From: Nemertoderma westbladi
Lineage: Eukaryota > Xenacoelomorpha > Nemertodermatida > Nemertodermatidae
Direction: 5' to 3'
NCBI GenBank assembly: GCA_032718475.1
Contig: JAUCBJ010008949.1
Coordinates: forward strand, 1 to 34,114
Length of the DNA stretch: 34,114 nucleotides
The translations under genes were made by a program, and so were the position numbers. Below the pieces are notes generated by a model, which was not told where the DNA came from, did not search any database, and saw only the letters and a program-made list of their open reading frames with translations. Of the stretch, positions 1 to 8,378 are shown piece by piece. Position 1 is the stretch's first letter, and the number at the start of each line of letters is the position of its first letter.

Positions 1-129
1 AGGTTAGGCCATGTCCTTGTGTGCTAGCCTAGGCACTGGCTTGGTCAATGACTTTAGCTTTAGCTGCCATTTTAGTAATGCTTAGGTTTTGGATTAACCG
101 GAACGACGTTTTACGTGGCGTATTCATAA
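1..129. other. Leader upstream of the Penelope-like ORF
   Basis: All three frames contain stops here, and the long reading frame downstream opens only after the TAA ending at 129. The stretch may be the 5' end of the Penelope-like element or flanking DNA. No second copy of the downstream ribozyme-like fold is visible in it. Confidence 0.4.
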
Positions 130-2796
130 TTACAAGCCCAAGCTACTAACCCCTTTCCCCAAGCGCAAGCACCAGTCACCAATCTTTCGAGTATCACATT
201 AGACAAAGACCAGCACGACTTACTAGGCCTCGGTTTTACCTTTATTCCCAACAGAGGTATAACGAACACCGACCGTTTCGATAGCCACGTCGACATGGCC
301 ATCGCACCGACCAAACTCCGCAATCGGTGTCGGAGATTAGCGGACCACAATCCCCCACCCACCAACGGCAACCACGGATCGAACCCGACCATTCTAACTC
401 CCACCCACCGGCCGATCCTCCCGCCAACGGATACGTTTGCCGCCGCGTTGCCAGGGCAACCACCAATTTCCGCCATAAATAAACCGAGCACCCGTAAGTC
501 GGCACAACGCTGTTTGTTCCCGGCACTAAACACCGAACAAACATCCGATGTTGAGCCAGCACCGCCGATTGCCCCAACACACACATACATACCAACTACC
601 CCACTCGATGACCCCCACAACCTGCCGTCCCACCCACCACCGTCGCGAGGCCCATGCACACCCCTAGACACGCCATCATCGCGAACACGTTCGAAAACGC
701 GAACACCGACAACGCGCACCCTACCACGAGTGACGAAGCTAAATACGATTACCGAACAACCCAATATCGACCCGGAACCACCCGACCCCCCATTCTACCG
801 CCACGCGAGATACGTCGCCCCCCGCGCCGATGACCCTGGCATAGAATCACTTATATACGACCTACACAAAACAACCAACTCAATTAATCTACAGCGATAC
901 AACAACCAACACCCCCCTAACTTAAATAAATCTCAACTCACTGCTCTCCAATCTCTTAAGAAAATTAAAGATGTCTCCTTCCTCAAAGGAGATAAAACCG
1001 GTAACATTATTCTACTAGATACCGCCGATAAACACTTTGAAATCCTAAGGATCCTCAGCGACACTACAACCTACGAACAACTAACTAAAGATCCAACCGC
1101 CCGCTTCCGTGTCAAATGTCGAGCCCTCCTACGTGAACTGTCGTTACGCAACCCCGAACTCCAAACGCACCTATTTCCCAATACTTTTACCACAGGCCAC
1201 ATTTTTATCTCCCTCAAAGATCACAAACCCAAAGAGGAATGGATCCAACACCCAAACGGTAAACTAATCCCTAAAGGCCGACCAATTATATCCAATACTG
1301 ACGCCTTTTTCTCACCACTTTCTAAACTGATGCATTTCTACTTACACCCTCTAGTCACTAACTCGTCCAATTATCTTTGTAGTTCATTACATTTAAAACA
1401 CACAATGCCTACCCACCTTAATAACTCATCATGTACTCTCATCGCAGTAGATGTAGTCGATATGTTTACTAGTATTCCACACGAGCTCGGGTTACAAGCC
1501 ACTATGCAAACACTTACCGAAGACCCATCCCTGCCACACCGGTCTATATTCACGCCATATCAGTTATGTCTTATACTAAGGTTTCTACTTTACCATAACT
1601 TTTTTAGGTATAGTGACAAATTTTACCTCCAAATCTCTGGTGCGCCCATGGGAGGCTCACATAGCGGTGATTATGCCGTTATAGCCTCATGCAGAGTCCT
1701 CAAGCGAGCCCTAAATACCACCCTTTACTCAGCCCAGTATTTTAAAACACTCGTTGACGACAGTATTGTTGAATTCGATAGGGAACTCAACACCAATGAG
1801 TTAAGTGGTTTGAAAACGTCACTCAACCAAGCCTGCCTCGAACTATATAATACGAACTCAATACAATTCACCATAGAACACTCCTACTCCACCTTAAACT
1901 ACCTTGACCTCACAATATACCGCCAGGATGACAAATTACTTACCCACCTATATAAGAAGCCCATGTCCAATAAATTACCCATCCTATACGCTAGTTTTCA
2001 CCATAAACCCACCCTACTCGCAGTTGTTAAAGCTGAAATCCTCCGTTACCGCAGACTTACTGACTCAGATAACCTTTTTAATGTCACCCGCCATAATTAC
2101 TTGGAACTATGCAAACTTAGAGGATACCCACTAAACTTCTTACTATCAATGTATCTATGGAAACCAGCCAAACAGTTACCCGCCACCTACACCGCTATAC
2201 AGCATACTCACCCTCCCCCCATCTACATACCCACAACTCCTTATTTTTTAACATCTATGTCCAAAACCATCGCCCGGCATCAAAACCACCTTAGTAACAT
2301 AGGTATTGCCATTAAACCCGTCCCACGCAACCTCCCAAACCTTGGACAAATGCTTATACGTAAACTAGACCCACTTATCCCGGTAGGTAATCACCAATGT
2401 CGCGCTCCCCGTTGCTTATGCTGTCTAGCAATTACAAACCTTCGTAAAACACACTGGAATGAATCCATTCACGGCCGCTTTAACTGCAAATCCCACAATG
2501 TGCTCTACATTATCTCCTGTAGAACTCATCCGAGTGATTTCTACATCGGCCAGACGGAACAATTCCTCCACGACCGGCTTAATAAGCACAGACATAGTAT
2601 TAGGGAAGCCCGTAAAGGCTGCGACCCAACTAGCCCCGAAATCCTTCTCCTACAACATTTCACTAACTGTGAAATAGACCAACTGACCGTAACCTGCTTT
2701 AAACAGTTCCGCAACCACCAGCGACGAGTTCATGCAGAGTCCTGTTACATTAATATGATCCACCCAACTCTTAATAAAGTTATACCTTCTATGTAA
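130..2796 (+). CDS. Penelope-like element protein: reverse transcriptase + GIY-YIG endonuclease
   Basis: One open frame of about 888 codons. The first ATG is at 295, but the family's conserved N-terminal block (NLSSITLDKDQHDLLGLGF) lies upstream of it at about 190-245, so the true start is further up, non-AUG, spliced or lost. Next comes a Pro/Thr-rich, low-complexity stretch to about 780. RT blocks follow: the finger motifs SLKDHKP and GRPIISN, motif A VDVVDMFTSIP (1447-1479), motif B GAPMGGSHSGD (1639-1671) and motif C LVDDSIVEF (about 1750). A cysteine cluster CRAPRCLCC (2398-2424) links to a GIY-YIG nuclease with NVLYIISC, FYIGQT and DRLNKHR. Such proteins copy RNA into the chromosome by target-primed reverse transcription. 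The frame has no internal stop, so the copy may be young. Motif B departs from the usual PMG-S-LSP pattern, so the subfamily is uncertain. Confidence 0.88.
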   Translation, partial: LQAQATNPFPQAQAPVTNLSSITLDKDQHDLLGLGFTFIPNRGITNTDRFDSHVDMAIAPTKLRNRCRRLADHNPPPTNGNHGSNPTILTPTHRPILPPTDTFAAALPGQPPISAINKPSTRKSAQRCLFPALNTEQTSDVEPAPPIAPTHTYIPTTPLDDPHNLPSHPPPSRGPCTPLDTPSSRTRSKTRTPTTRTLPRVTKLNTITEQPNIDPEPPDPPFYRHARYVAPRADDPGIESLIYDLHKTTNSINLQRYNNQHPPNLNKSQLTALQSLKKIKDVSFLKGDKTGNIILLDTADKHFEILRILSDTTTYEQLTKDPTARFRVKCRALLRELSLRNPELQTHLFPNTFTTGHIFISLKDHKPKEEWIQHPNGKLIPKGRPIISNTDAFFSPLSKLMHFYLHPLVTNSSNYLCSSLHLKHTMPTHLNNSSCTLIAVDVVDMFTSIPHELGLQATMQTLTEDPSLPHRSIFTPYQLCLILRFLLYHNFFRYSDKFYLQISGAPMGGSHSGDYAVIASCRVLKRALNTTLYSAQYFKTLVDDSIVEFDRELNTNELSGLKTSLNQACLELYNTNSIQFTIEHSYSTLNYLDLTIYRQDDKLLTHLYKKPMSNKLPILYASFHHKPTLLAVVKAEILRYRRLTDSDNLFNVTRHNYLELCKLRGYPLNFLLSMYLWKPAKQLPATYTAIQHTHPPPIYIPTTPYFLTSMSKTIARHQNHLSNIGIAIKPVPRNLPNLGQMLIRKLDPLIPVGNHQCRAPRCLCCLAITNLRKTHWNESIHGRFNCKSHNVLYIISCRTHPSDFYIGQTEQFLHDRLNKHRHSIREARKGCDPTSPEILLLQHFTNCEIDQLTVTCFKQFRNHQRRVHAESCYINMIHPTLNKVIPSM

Positions 2797-2816
2797 TGCT
2801 AAATAATTTAATCATG

Positions 2817-2890
2817 TTAATCCTGCCACCCACCCGATACTAACTATCTACTGTTAATCCTGCCACCCACCCGATACTAACTATCTACTG
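2817..2890 (+). repeat. 37-bp tandem duplication
   Basis: Two perfect adjacent copies of a 37-bp unit, starting at 2817 and 2854, sit just after the Penelope-like stop codon. Their identity implies a recent duplication. Confidence 0.92.
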
Positions 2891-3027
2891 TATGTAGACT
2901 TATTTATTAATAATTTGATAAATGTATTAAGTGCAATAACTACTGTATAAATATGCACTTAACTTAACTTATTTCCAGTAACACATTTGCTTAGTTTTAA
3001 TCTTTGATATTATTTTTAATTTTCTAC

Positions 3028-3117
3028 TGTTTAAATGTTTGGTGCAAAATAACACATATATTATTAATTTTTCTAATGTTTAACTATTTGGTGCAAAATA
3101 ACACATATATTATTAAG
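3028..3117 (+). repeat. 49-bp imperfect tandem repeat
   Basis: The string GGTGCAAAATAACACATATA, with matching flanks, occurs at 3041 and again at 3090. Two near-identical units lie in the 3' untranslated part of the Penelope-like element. Confidence 0.85.
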
Positions 3118-3470
3118 TTTCTCAAGCCACTCACCGCAATTAACTACCTACTGTATAAATTATGTTTACTTGGTTATCTTTTAGCAACTACTGTAAAGGT
3201 GCAACATACCGTACACACGGTACACGTATGCAGCCTGATGACAGGCAGTCAGTGCTTAGGCTGTAGCGCCGTAGCCCCACCACAACTATGCAACTGCACT
3301 ACCGGTACTCACAACGTTTCACTGTTTTAATTAGGCCCCTAAATATTTCAATGTAAATTTCCCATTATTTACTGTAAATGCTGCTTGGTAGGTACCCTAA
3401 ACTTTTAAATTGTGAACTAATTTTTAAATTAAATTATATTTTAACGCTATTTTAATTGCTGAATTGAATA

Positions 3471-3512
3471 TACCGCTGAAGACGCCCGCGAGGGTGAAAT
3501 GGCCATACGGTA
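3471..3512 (+). ncRNA. Hammerhead-ribozyme-like fold
   Basis: The order of parts fits a type I hammerhead. Stem I is TACCG (3471-3475) with CGGTA (3508-3512). The core CTGAAGA (3476-3482) matches CUGANGA. Stem II is GCCC, loop GCGA, then GGGT (3484-3495), with one unpaired C at 3483 and a G-U closing pair. GAAA follows (3496-3499). Stem III is the palindrome ATGGCCAT (3499-3506), with A17 at 3507 and predicted cleavage after it. A short palindromic stem III implies action as a dimer, as described for Penelope-like elements. I infer function from pairing only; the extra C and weak stem II may reduce activity. Confidence 0.68.
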
Positions 3513-3639
3513 AATAATTAACTTCATTTTTTATATATCCACGTGGTGAAAGACCCTTCCTTGCCTTTATTAATCCTGTAATTTTAGTAATGTACAACTT
3601 CAAGAAATATTATTGGGCACGGCTGCCCTTGTTCATGCC

Positions 3640-3750
3640 TTGTTGTCACACACACACATACACACACAGAGACTTTTGAAAAACGGCCATAGTATAATTA
3701 CAGTATATCAGTTCGCTGATGGCTCGCCATTCGTGTCTCGCCCCACACAA
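3640..3750 (+). repeat. Direct repeat, left copy
   Basis: This copy runs from a CA-rich tract through GACTTTTGAAAAACGGCCAT to CTCGCCCCACA. The same order of motifs recurs about 1.5 kb downstream, where this copy has an extra CAGTA-like insertion. Past CCCCACA the two copies diverge completely, because a LINE starts there in the right copy. Confidence 0.88.
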
Positions 3751-4168
3751 AATACGCATTCACGCAAACAAACAAGTAAAATTAGCCTCGAGATAGCGAT
3801 AGTTTATGTGCTCGGGAAGAGAGCTTTCGATCATTTGCTCAGATTGGTGCTCGTGTGTCGGAGTGTATAGCTTGGACAGACTCACAGACTCATAGACTCA
3901 CAGACAGACAATGCATATTTATATATAACACTAGAAACCTTCTAGTTCACAAGCTTCTATACAGTCAATCAATCAATGGACAATATCAAACATAAATAAA
4001 TTAATTAATTAACTTAACAAAACTTTACATGTATAACTGCGTGTGTAACTGGAAAACTGTATAACTGCAGAGTAGTGGTTAGCGTCCTCGCAAACATAAC
4101 CTATAGTGCAGTAGGTCACTGCAGCAACTCTATCGTATTAAAATGGAAGGTTGTAATTTCAGACATTT

Positions 4169-4184
4169 CGCCCCCTAGTGGCAG
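4169..4184 (-). promoter_or_regulatory. CTCF-like motif
   Basis: On the minus strand this reads CTGCCACTAGGGGGCG, which fits the conserved bilaterian CTCF core CCA-(C/G)-(C/T)-AG-(A/G)-(G/T)-GGC. It may be a true site or simply part of a dispersed repeat consensus. Confidence 0.5.
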
Positions 4185-4263
4185 ACTGCCTGCCAAGTGC
4201 CAAGTATCAGCAAAAAAGCATTCATAAACAACAAAATTGTAGGTTTCCTCATTCAGACATTTC

Positions 4264-4282
4264 ATCCCCTAATAGCGGCAGA
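4264..4282 (-). promoter_or_regulatory. Degenerate CTCF-like motif
   Basis: This is the second copy of the motif in the array. It is altered to CATCCCCTAATAGCGGCAG, with an insertion inside the core, so binding is doubtful. Confidence 0.25.
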
Positions 4283-4463
4283 CTGGGGAACTGTAGATTG
4301 GTCATCGTCTCCCCAAGCCCAAATACACACCCTTACGGTGTAGTATACTCTGCTTGGTATCAGCAAAAAAAACATTATAAACATATTGTGTAAAGGACCT
4401 AAGTATCAGCTAAAAATAATTATTAATAACAAAATAGGATAAGATTTTCACTTTCAGACATTT

Positions 4464-4479
4464 CGCCTCCTAGTGGCAG
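4464..4479 (-). promoter_or_regulatory. CTCF-like motif
   Basis: The minus strand reads CTGCCACTAGGAGGCG, an intact match to the CTCF core. It has the same orientation and flanking CAGAC text as the copy at 4169. Confidence 0.45.
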
Positions 4480-5159
4480 ACTGAAGAACCGCAAACTGGT
4501 CAGCGTCCTCCCAACACGCAGCTATGGTCTGGTAGAATTTATTCTGCAAAGTGTCAGCAGAGTGGTTACGATGATGCTGTTATAATTTCCTGCTTGCTGA
4601 TCAGTAATTTCTCAGATAACAAAACAACTGCAGAATAATGCAATTTTACCTCAAAGACGCATTCATGCAAGTATCAAGTAAATGTGTAAAATAATCAACC
4701 TCGAGATAGCCTTTACAATTCATGTTCACGGGCTCAGGATGGTCTGCATCATATAGATGAACGCACATGATAGAGTCAAGATCCAACTTGTAGGATGACG
4801 GACTGACGACCTGCTAGGCCTACCTCGCTAGCACCCATCCGGTACATTGCAAAATTGAATAATTGAATCATTTTGTGTTTATGATTATAAACAATATGTG
4901 AACTGAAAAAAGCTAATCTAAGATTTACTGCTGGTTCTTACCAATGTAAGTCAAGAACCAATCACAGTAGTTCCACTCCGCTCTCCTGCTGGGTCCTATT
5001 TATTGAGATTACTACTTAACCAACCCAGCCTGCTGCAGGCCACCTATGATTGGTCTGCAAGTAGCTAGCTACCTGGCTAACCGATGTATCATTCGCTCAG
5101 ATTGGTGCTCTTTAGCTGAATATATTAATTTAGATTATGGCTTCCGACATTTATGGCTA

Positions 5160-5263
5160 CCGACACACACACATGTCACACACACACACACAGACTTTTG
5201 AAAAACGGCCATAGTATAATTATATCAGTTCGCTGATGGCTCGCCATTCGTGTCTCGCCCCAC
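5160..5263 (+). repeat. Direct repeat, right copy, cut by a LINE
   Basis: This matches the 3640-3750 block from the CA tract to CCCCACA. Its right edge at about 5263 coincides with the start of LINE-type coding sequence, so it marks the insertion point of the truncated LINE. Confidence 0.85.
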
Positions 5264-6840
5264 ATGAGGCTTTACTGCGATTAAAGAATAATAAATCAGA
5301 CGTCAGTTACAGTTTTGATTCCGGTGCACTGATTAATGGCGGTGCTTTTCTTGAAAGTCACCTTGCCAAGTTATTTAATGCTTTCTTATCACATGGCTTT
5401 GTGTCTAAATGTTTGTTATCTATTTCTATGATACCAATTGTGAAAAATAAGTTGGGGGACATTTCTGCAGATACTAATTATAGGGCTATTGCAATATCTG
5501 CGTTACTTTTGAAAGTTTTTGAGTGGGTAATGTTATTAGGGGAAGGTTCGAAATTAAAATTGGATGATCTCCAATTTGGTTTCCGTAGTGAATCTAGTAC
5601 TGTGATGTGCACTTGGTCAGCATCCGAGGTGATTAATTACTATGCCAGACATTCAACGCCAGTTTTTGGGTGCCTGTTGGATTTCACGAAGGCTTTTGAC
5701 CTGATCCAATGGCCAATTCTATTTTTGGAGTTACTAAAAAAGGGATTTTCTGTGTTATATCTAAGGTGTTTGCTTTTCATTTACTGTAATCAAATTTGTG
5801 CGGTGAAATGGTTAAATAGCGATTCGTTTAAATTCTCAATCACTAACGGAGTACGTCAAGGTGCAGTATGCTCCCCTATTTTGTTTTGCATTGTTCTGAA
5901 TATGCTGATTAGTTCATTACGTAAATCTCAGGTAGGTTGCTTTATTGGTAATTATTATTTTGGGGTATTAGCGTACGCAGACGATGTGTTTTTACTTTGT
6001 CCTTCAGTAGTAGGCCTTCAGTTTATGGTTAATCTGTGTAAAGAATTTTGCAGTAAGTATAATCTACGACTGAGTACTGATGTTAATGTGGAAAAGTGTA
6101 AATGTAAATGTATCCCGTTTGGTTTCCGTTGGAATCCACCGGCATTTCGAATAGAAATTAATGATATTCAATTGCCTTGGGTTAAAGAGGCTACTCATCT
6201 AGGAATACTTATCGATTATAAGTGCCGTTTAACTGGTGATATTTTGCGAAAAAGGGGACAATTTATTGGTAAACTAAATAATATTAAGCAAGAATTTGGA
6301 TTTGCACATCCTAGTAATATTTTACAAATACAGAGATTATATGCAATGTCGTTTTATGGTAGTAATACCTGGAATTTGTGGTCTGATGAGTGCCGTAGAT
6401 TATTAACAAGTTGGAATATTAACGTTAGGATTACCTGTCGTCTACCATACAATTCTCATAGGTTCATAGTGCAGGAAATTCCGGGTTTTATGCACCCATG
6501 GGTGATTATTTGTAAAAATTTCGTAACTTTCAGCAATACTTTATTACACTCAAATAGGACGTGCATACGGTTTTTAGCTAAACTGTTGTTATCGGATTGC
6601 AGGTCAATAAGTGGTAGAAATTTACGTAATATTGCAACAGAGTGTGATACTTCAAACCTATCTATTTTAACGCCTGCATTAATTAGTACGAAACTTAAGT
6701 ATGTTCCTATTCCATCAGGTGAAGAATGGAAAGTAGATACATGTAAAGATTTAATTGATGCCTTAATCGGTTTTTCGGTGATTCCGGGTTTTGAGGGTGA
6801 AGAGATCCAAAGTTTACTAAACTATATTTCATCGTGCTAG
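5264..6840 (+). pseudogene. 5'-truncated LINE reverse transcriptase
   Basis: This is the RT and C-terminal part of a non-LTR retrotransposon ORF2, lacking the endonuclease. Visible RT signatures are LKNNKSD at the start, DTNYRAIAIS, QFGFRSESS, motif A CLLDFTKAFD (about 5671), NGVRQGAVCSPILF (motif B) and the catalytic YADD at 5974-5985. A long C-terminal region with few clear motifs follows. The frame is open to the TAG at 6840. The apparent ATG at 5236 and the first nine or so residues come from the flanking repeat, so this is not the element's own start. Similarity to the second LINE (ORF2 at 18251) is limited, so they are different families of a CR1/L2/Jockey-type group. 5' truncation is the usual result of incomplete target-primed reverse transcription. 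Confidence 0.85.
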
Positions 6841-7075
6841 AAGTAAGTAAATGTTATTTTTTCGTTAACTTTTGTTGTATGTATAAGTAATGTGCATATT
6901 GAATATAGTATATTCCCGTGCCTTTTATACACCACACTACGTACGCTCTTTATAATATGTGCTACTAATAATTACTATACTACAGTGCTGTGCCATTAAT
7001 TATTAATGTTGTGTTACTTTACTTAATTTGTACTTATACGTTGTATAATGTACGTAATAAACAAATCAAAATCAA
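5264..7075 (+). mobile_element. Truncated LINE insertion
   Basis: The left end is set by the break in the direct repeat at about 5263. The right end is taken near an AATAAA-like and CAAATCAAAATCAA tail at about 7051-7075 and is less certain. I could not find a target-site duplication. Confidence 0.55.
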
Positions 7076-8378
7076 TATTTATTATTCAGAGTTTATGCGA
7101 TTATTCGCAACATTCATGTCCCCAAGTTTATTCCTACAGTAATTGTGCTTGTTACACATACCGTTATAGTTAAATTAACCCCGGTACTACACGGGCTGCT
7201 TGGCGTAGGTAAAGACTGGTGACTTTGTGCTCCGGTCACTCCAGCAGATGCCGTGGTTCTTTTAACTGTTCAAGTATATTTAACTGCTAGTTATCTGTTT
7301 TAATAAGTACTTGTACCTAATTTAGGGTTTGGTGTACAGTGCTTTCCGAAAGTAATTAGTGTGTAGGCAGTGTGTTGTGTTGTAAAGTGGTTAATAGGCA
7401 CGTTGGATCTGGTAGTCCGCGGTAATTAACTTCCAGGTAGGAACACTCCGTGATACATAACGTAGTACCTATAGCGATACGGCTATAGGTCGTCAGATGG
7501 TGGTATTTTTCCTATCTGGACAGCGCAATATATTTACTACTACTTATTATTTTCAAATACCGAGGTACCCTGTCCGTTGTAATAACCAGAATTCTAACCC
7601 TTTGTTAGGCTGGTTTGTAGACTTCCTGTAAAATTACCCTAAAATTTCGTACGTAATATTTTTGTTGTGTTTAATTAGAGAATTAATCTCACCCGTATCG
7701 TAAGTAATTTGTAGTATTAAGTAACTTAGGTAAATTAGAATTATCTGTTTTAGTGTCCAATAAGTAGCACTTCACTGAGAGCGCACAGCTTCTGTGTAGT
7801 GACTCCCCCAGAAATAATAACATTTATTTCAAATATTGACAAAACCCTTTTTAAACAGGTATATATATATTATAAATCAACTCAAACGATTTATAAATAG
7901 TAGGCCTGCCATACAACAACTAGGTCTCAATATCAGTTGGACTACTGCTTAAATAACGGTAATAAAGTAAGTTAAAGTAACTAAGTAACCTTTAAAATTC
8001 AGAAATTCAATTATTTAAATAATTGATATACCGGTATTTACGATAGGCCTATTATCTTTATTTCTATAAATTTAGGCTGAAATTATACCGGTATTCTGTA
8101 ATTAATTCTAGTCCAGAATTATACTTATATACTATAAGTGTCAGCTGTATACCGGTATTCACGATAGGCCTATTATATATTTATATATATTTGTGCTAAA
8201 ATTATATACCGGTACTCTGTGACAAACCTAGTTTACAATACTTCTATATATTATAAGTGTATACCGGTATTCTAATATACTATAATAAATTACCGGTACT
8301 AGGCCAACGGTCATACTGAATTACTAGACTTGCTTTAACTGTAACTATAGCAGTAAGCATTCAACTGTATAGCTAAAC
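7076..8378. other. Unexplained leader before the BEL/Pao ORF
   Basis: No coding frame of note. By position it should contain a 5' LTR and leader of the BEL/Pao element, but no part matches the sequence after 12882, so a paired LTR cannot be shown. The last 350 bp hold the TACCGGTA repeat array. The rest (7076-7860) is AT-rich single-copy sequence within this window. Confidence 0.4.
8029..8275 (+). repeat. TACCGGTA-headed tandem repeat, about 121 and 112 bp
   Basis: ATACCGGTATT(T/C)ACGATA recurs at 8028 and 8149, and a third TACCGGTA starts at 8262. Within each unit a second TACCGGTA and the palindrome TAGGCCTA recur. Two full diverged units and a partial one are visible, ending about 100 bp before the BEL/Pao start codon. 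Confidence 0.85.

Larger units (their letters stand above)
130..3512 (+). mobile_element. Penelope-like retroelement
   Basis: The RT/GIY-YIG frame, two short tandem repeats in the untranslated part and a hammerhead-like fold 675 bp after the stop are together typical of Penelope-like elements. Both outer boundaries are inferred: the left from the open frame, the right from the end of the ribozyme fold. No target-site duplication was identified, and no full pseudo-LTR pair is visible. Confidence 0.75.
4080..4560 (+). repeat. Diverged repeat array with a shared CAGACATTTCGCC core
   Basis: At least three units share a CAGACATTTC(G/A)-CCCCTAGTGGCAGACTG core, followed by a (G)GAACTG / TTGGTCA(G/T)CGTC segment and by ATCAGCAAAAAA-like A-rich text. 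Unit spacing is irregular (about 95 and 200 bp), so this is an old array or a pile-up of one dispersed family. Confidence 0.7.
3513..5263. repeat. Patchwork of diverged repeats between two retroelements
   Basis: No convincing gene is present. The stretch holds two copies of a block of about 100 bp (3640-3750 and 5160-5263), a diverged array around 4080-4560, and echoes of both: GCTCAGATTGGTGCTC occurs at about 3837 and 5097, and CCTCGAGATAGC at about 3786 and 4698. Short CA-rich runs occur at about 3648-3668 and 5163-5193. It looks like nested, decayed non-coding repeats. Confidence 0.6.

Noticed and set aside
111-764. A 217-codon minus-strand ORF over the Penelope-like N-terminus
   Set aside because: Shadow of the Pro/Thr-rich coding strand; no motif, no ATG context.
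3230-3260. CCTGATGACAGGC, which contains a hammerhead-like CTGATGA
   Set aside because: No GAAA box or partner stems follow within range, unlike the fold at 3471.
69-3592. Shared 12-mer ATTTTAGTAATG at 69-80 and 3581-3592 as pseudo-LTR evidence for the Penelope-like element
   Set aside because: AT-rich 12-mer with no extension on either side; chance is adequate.
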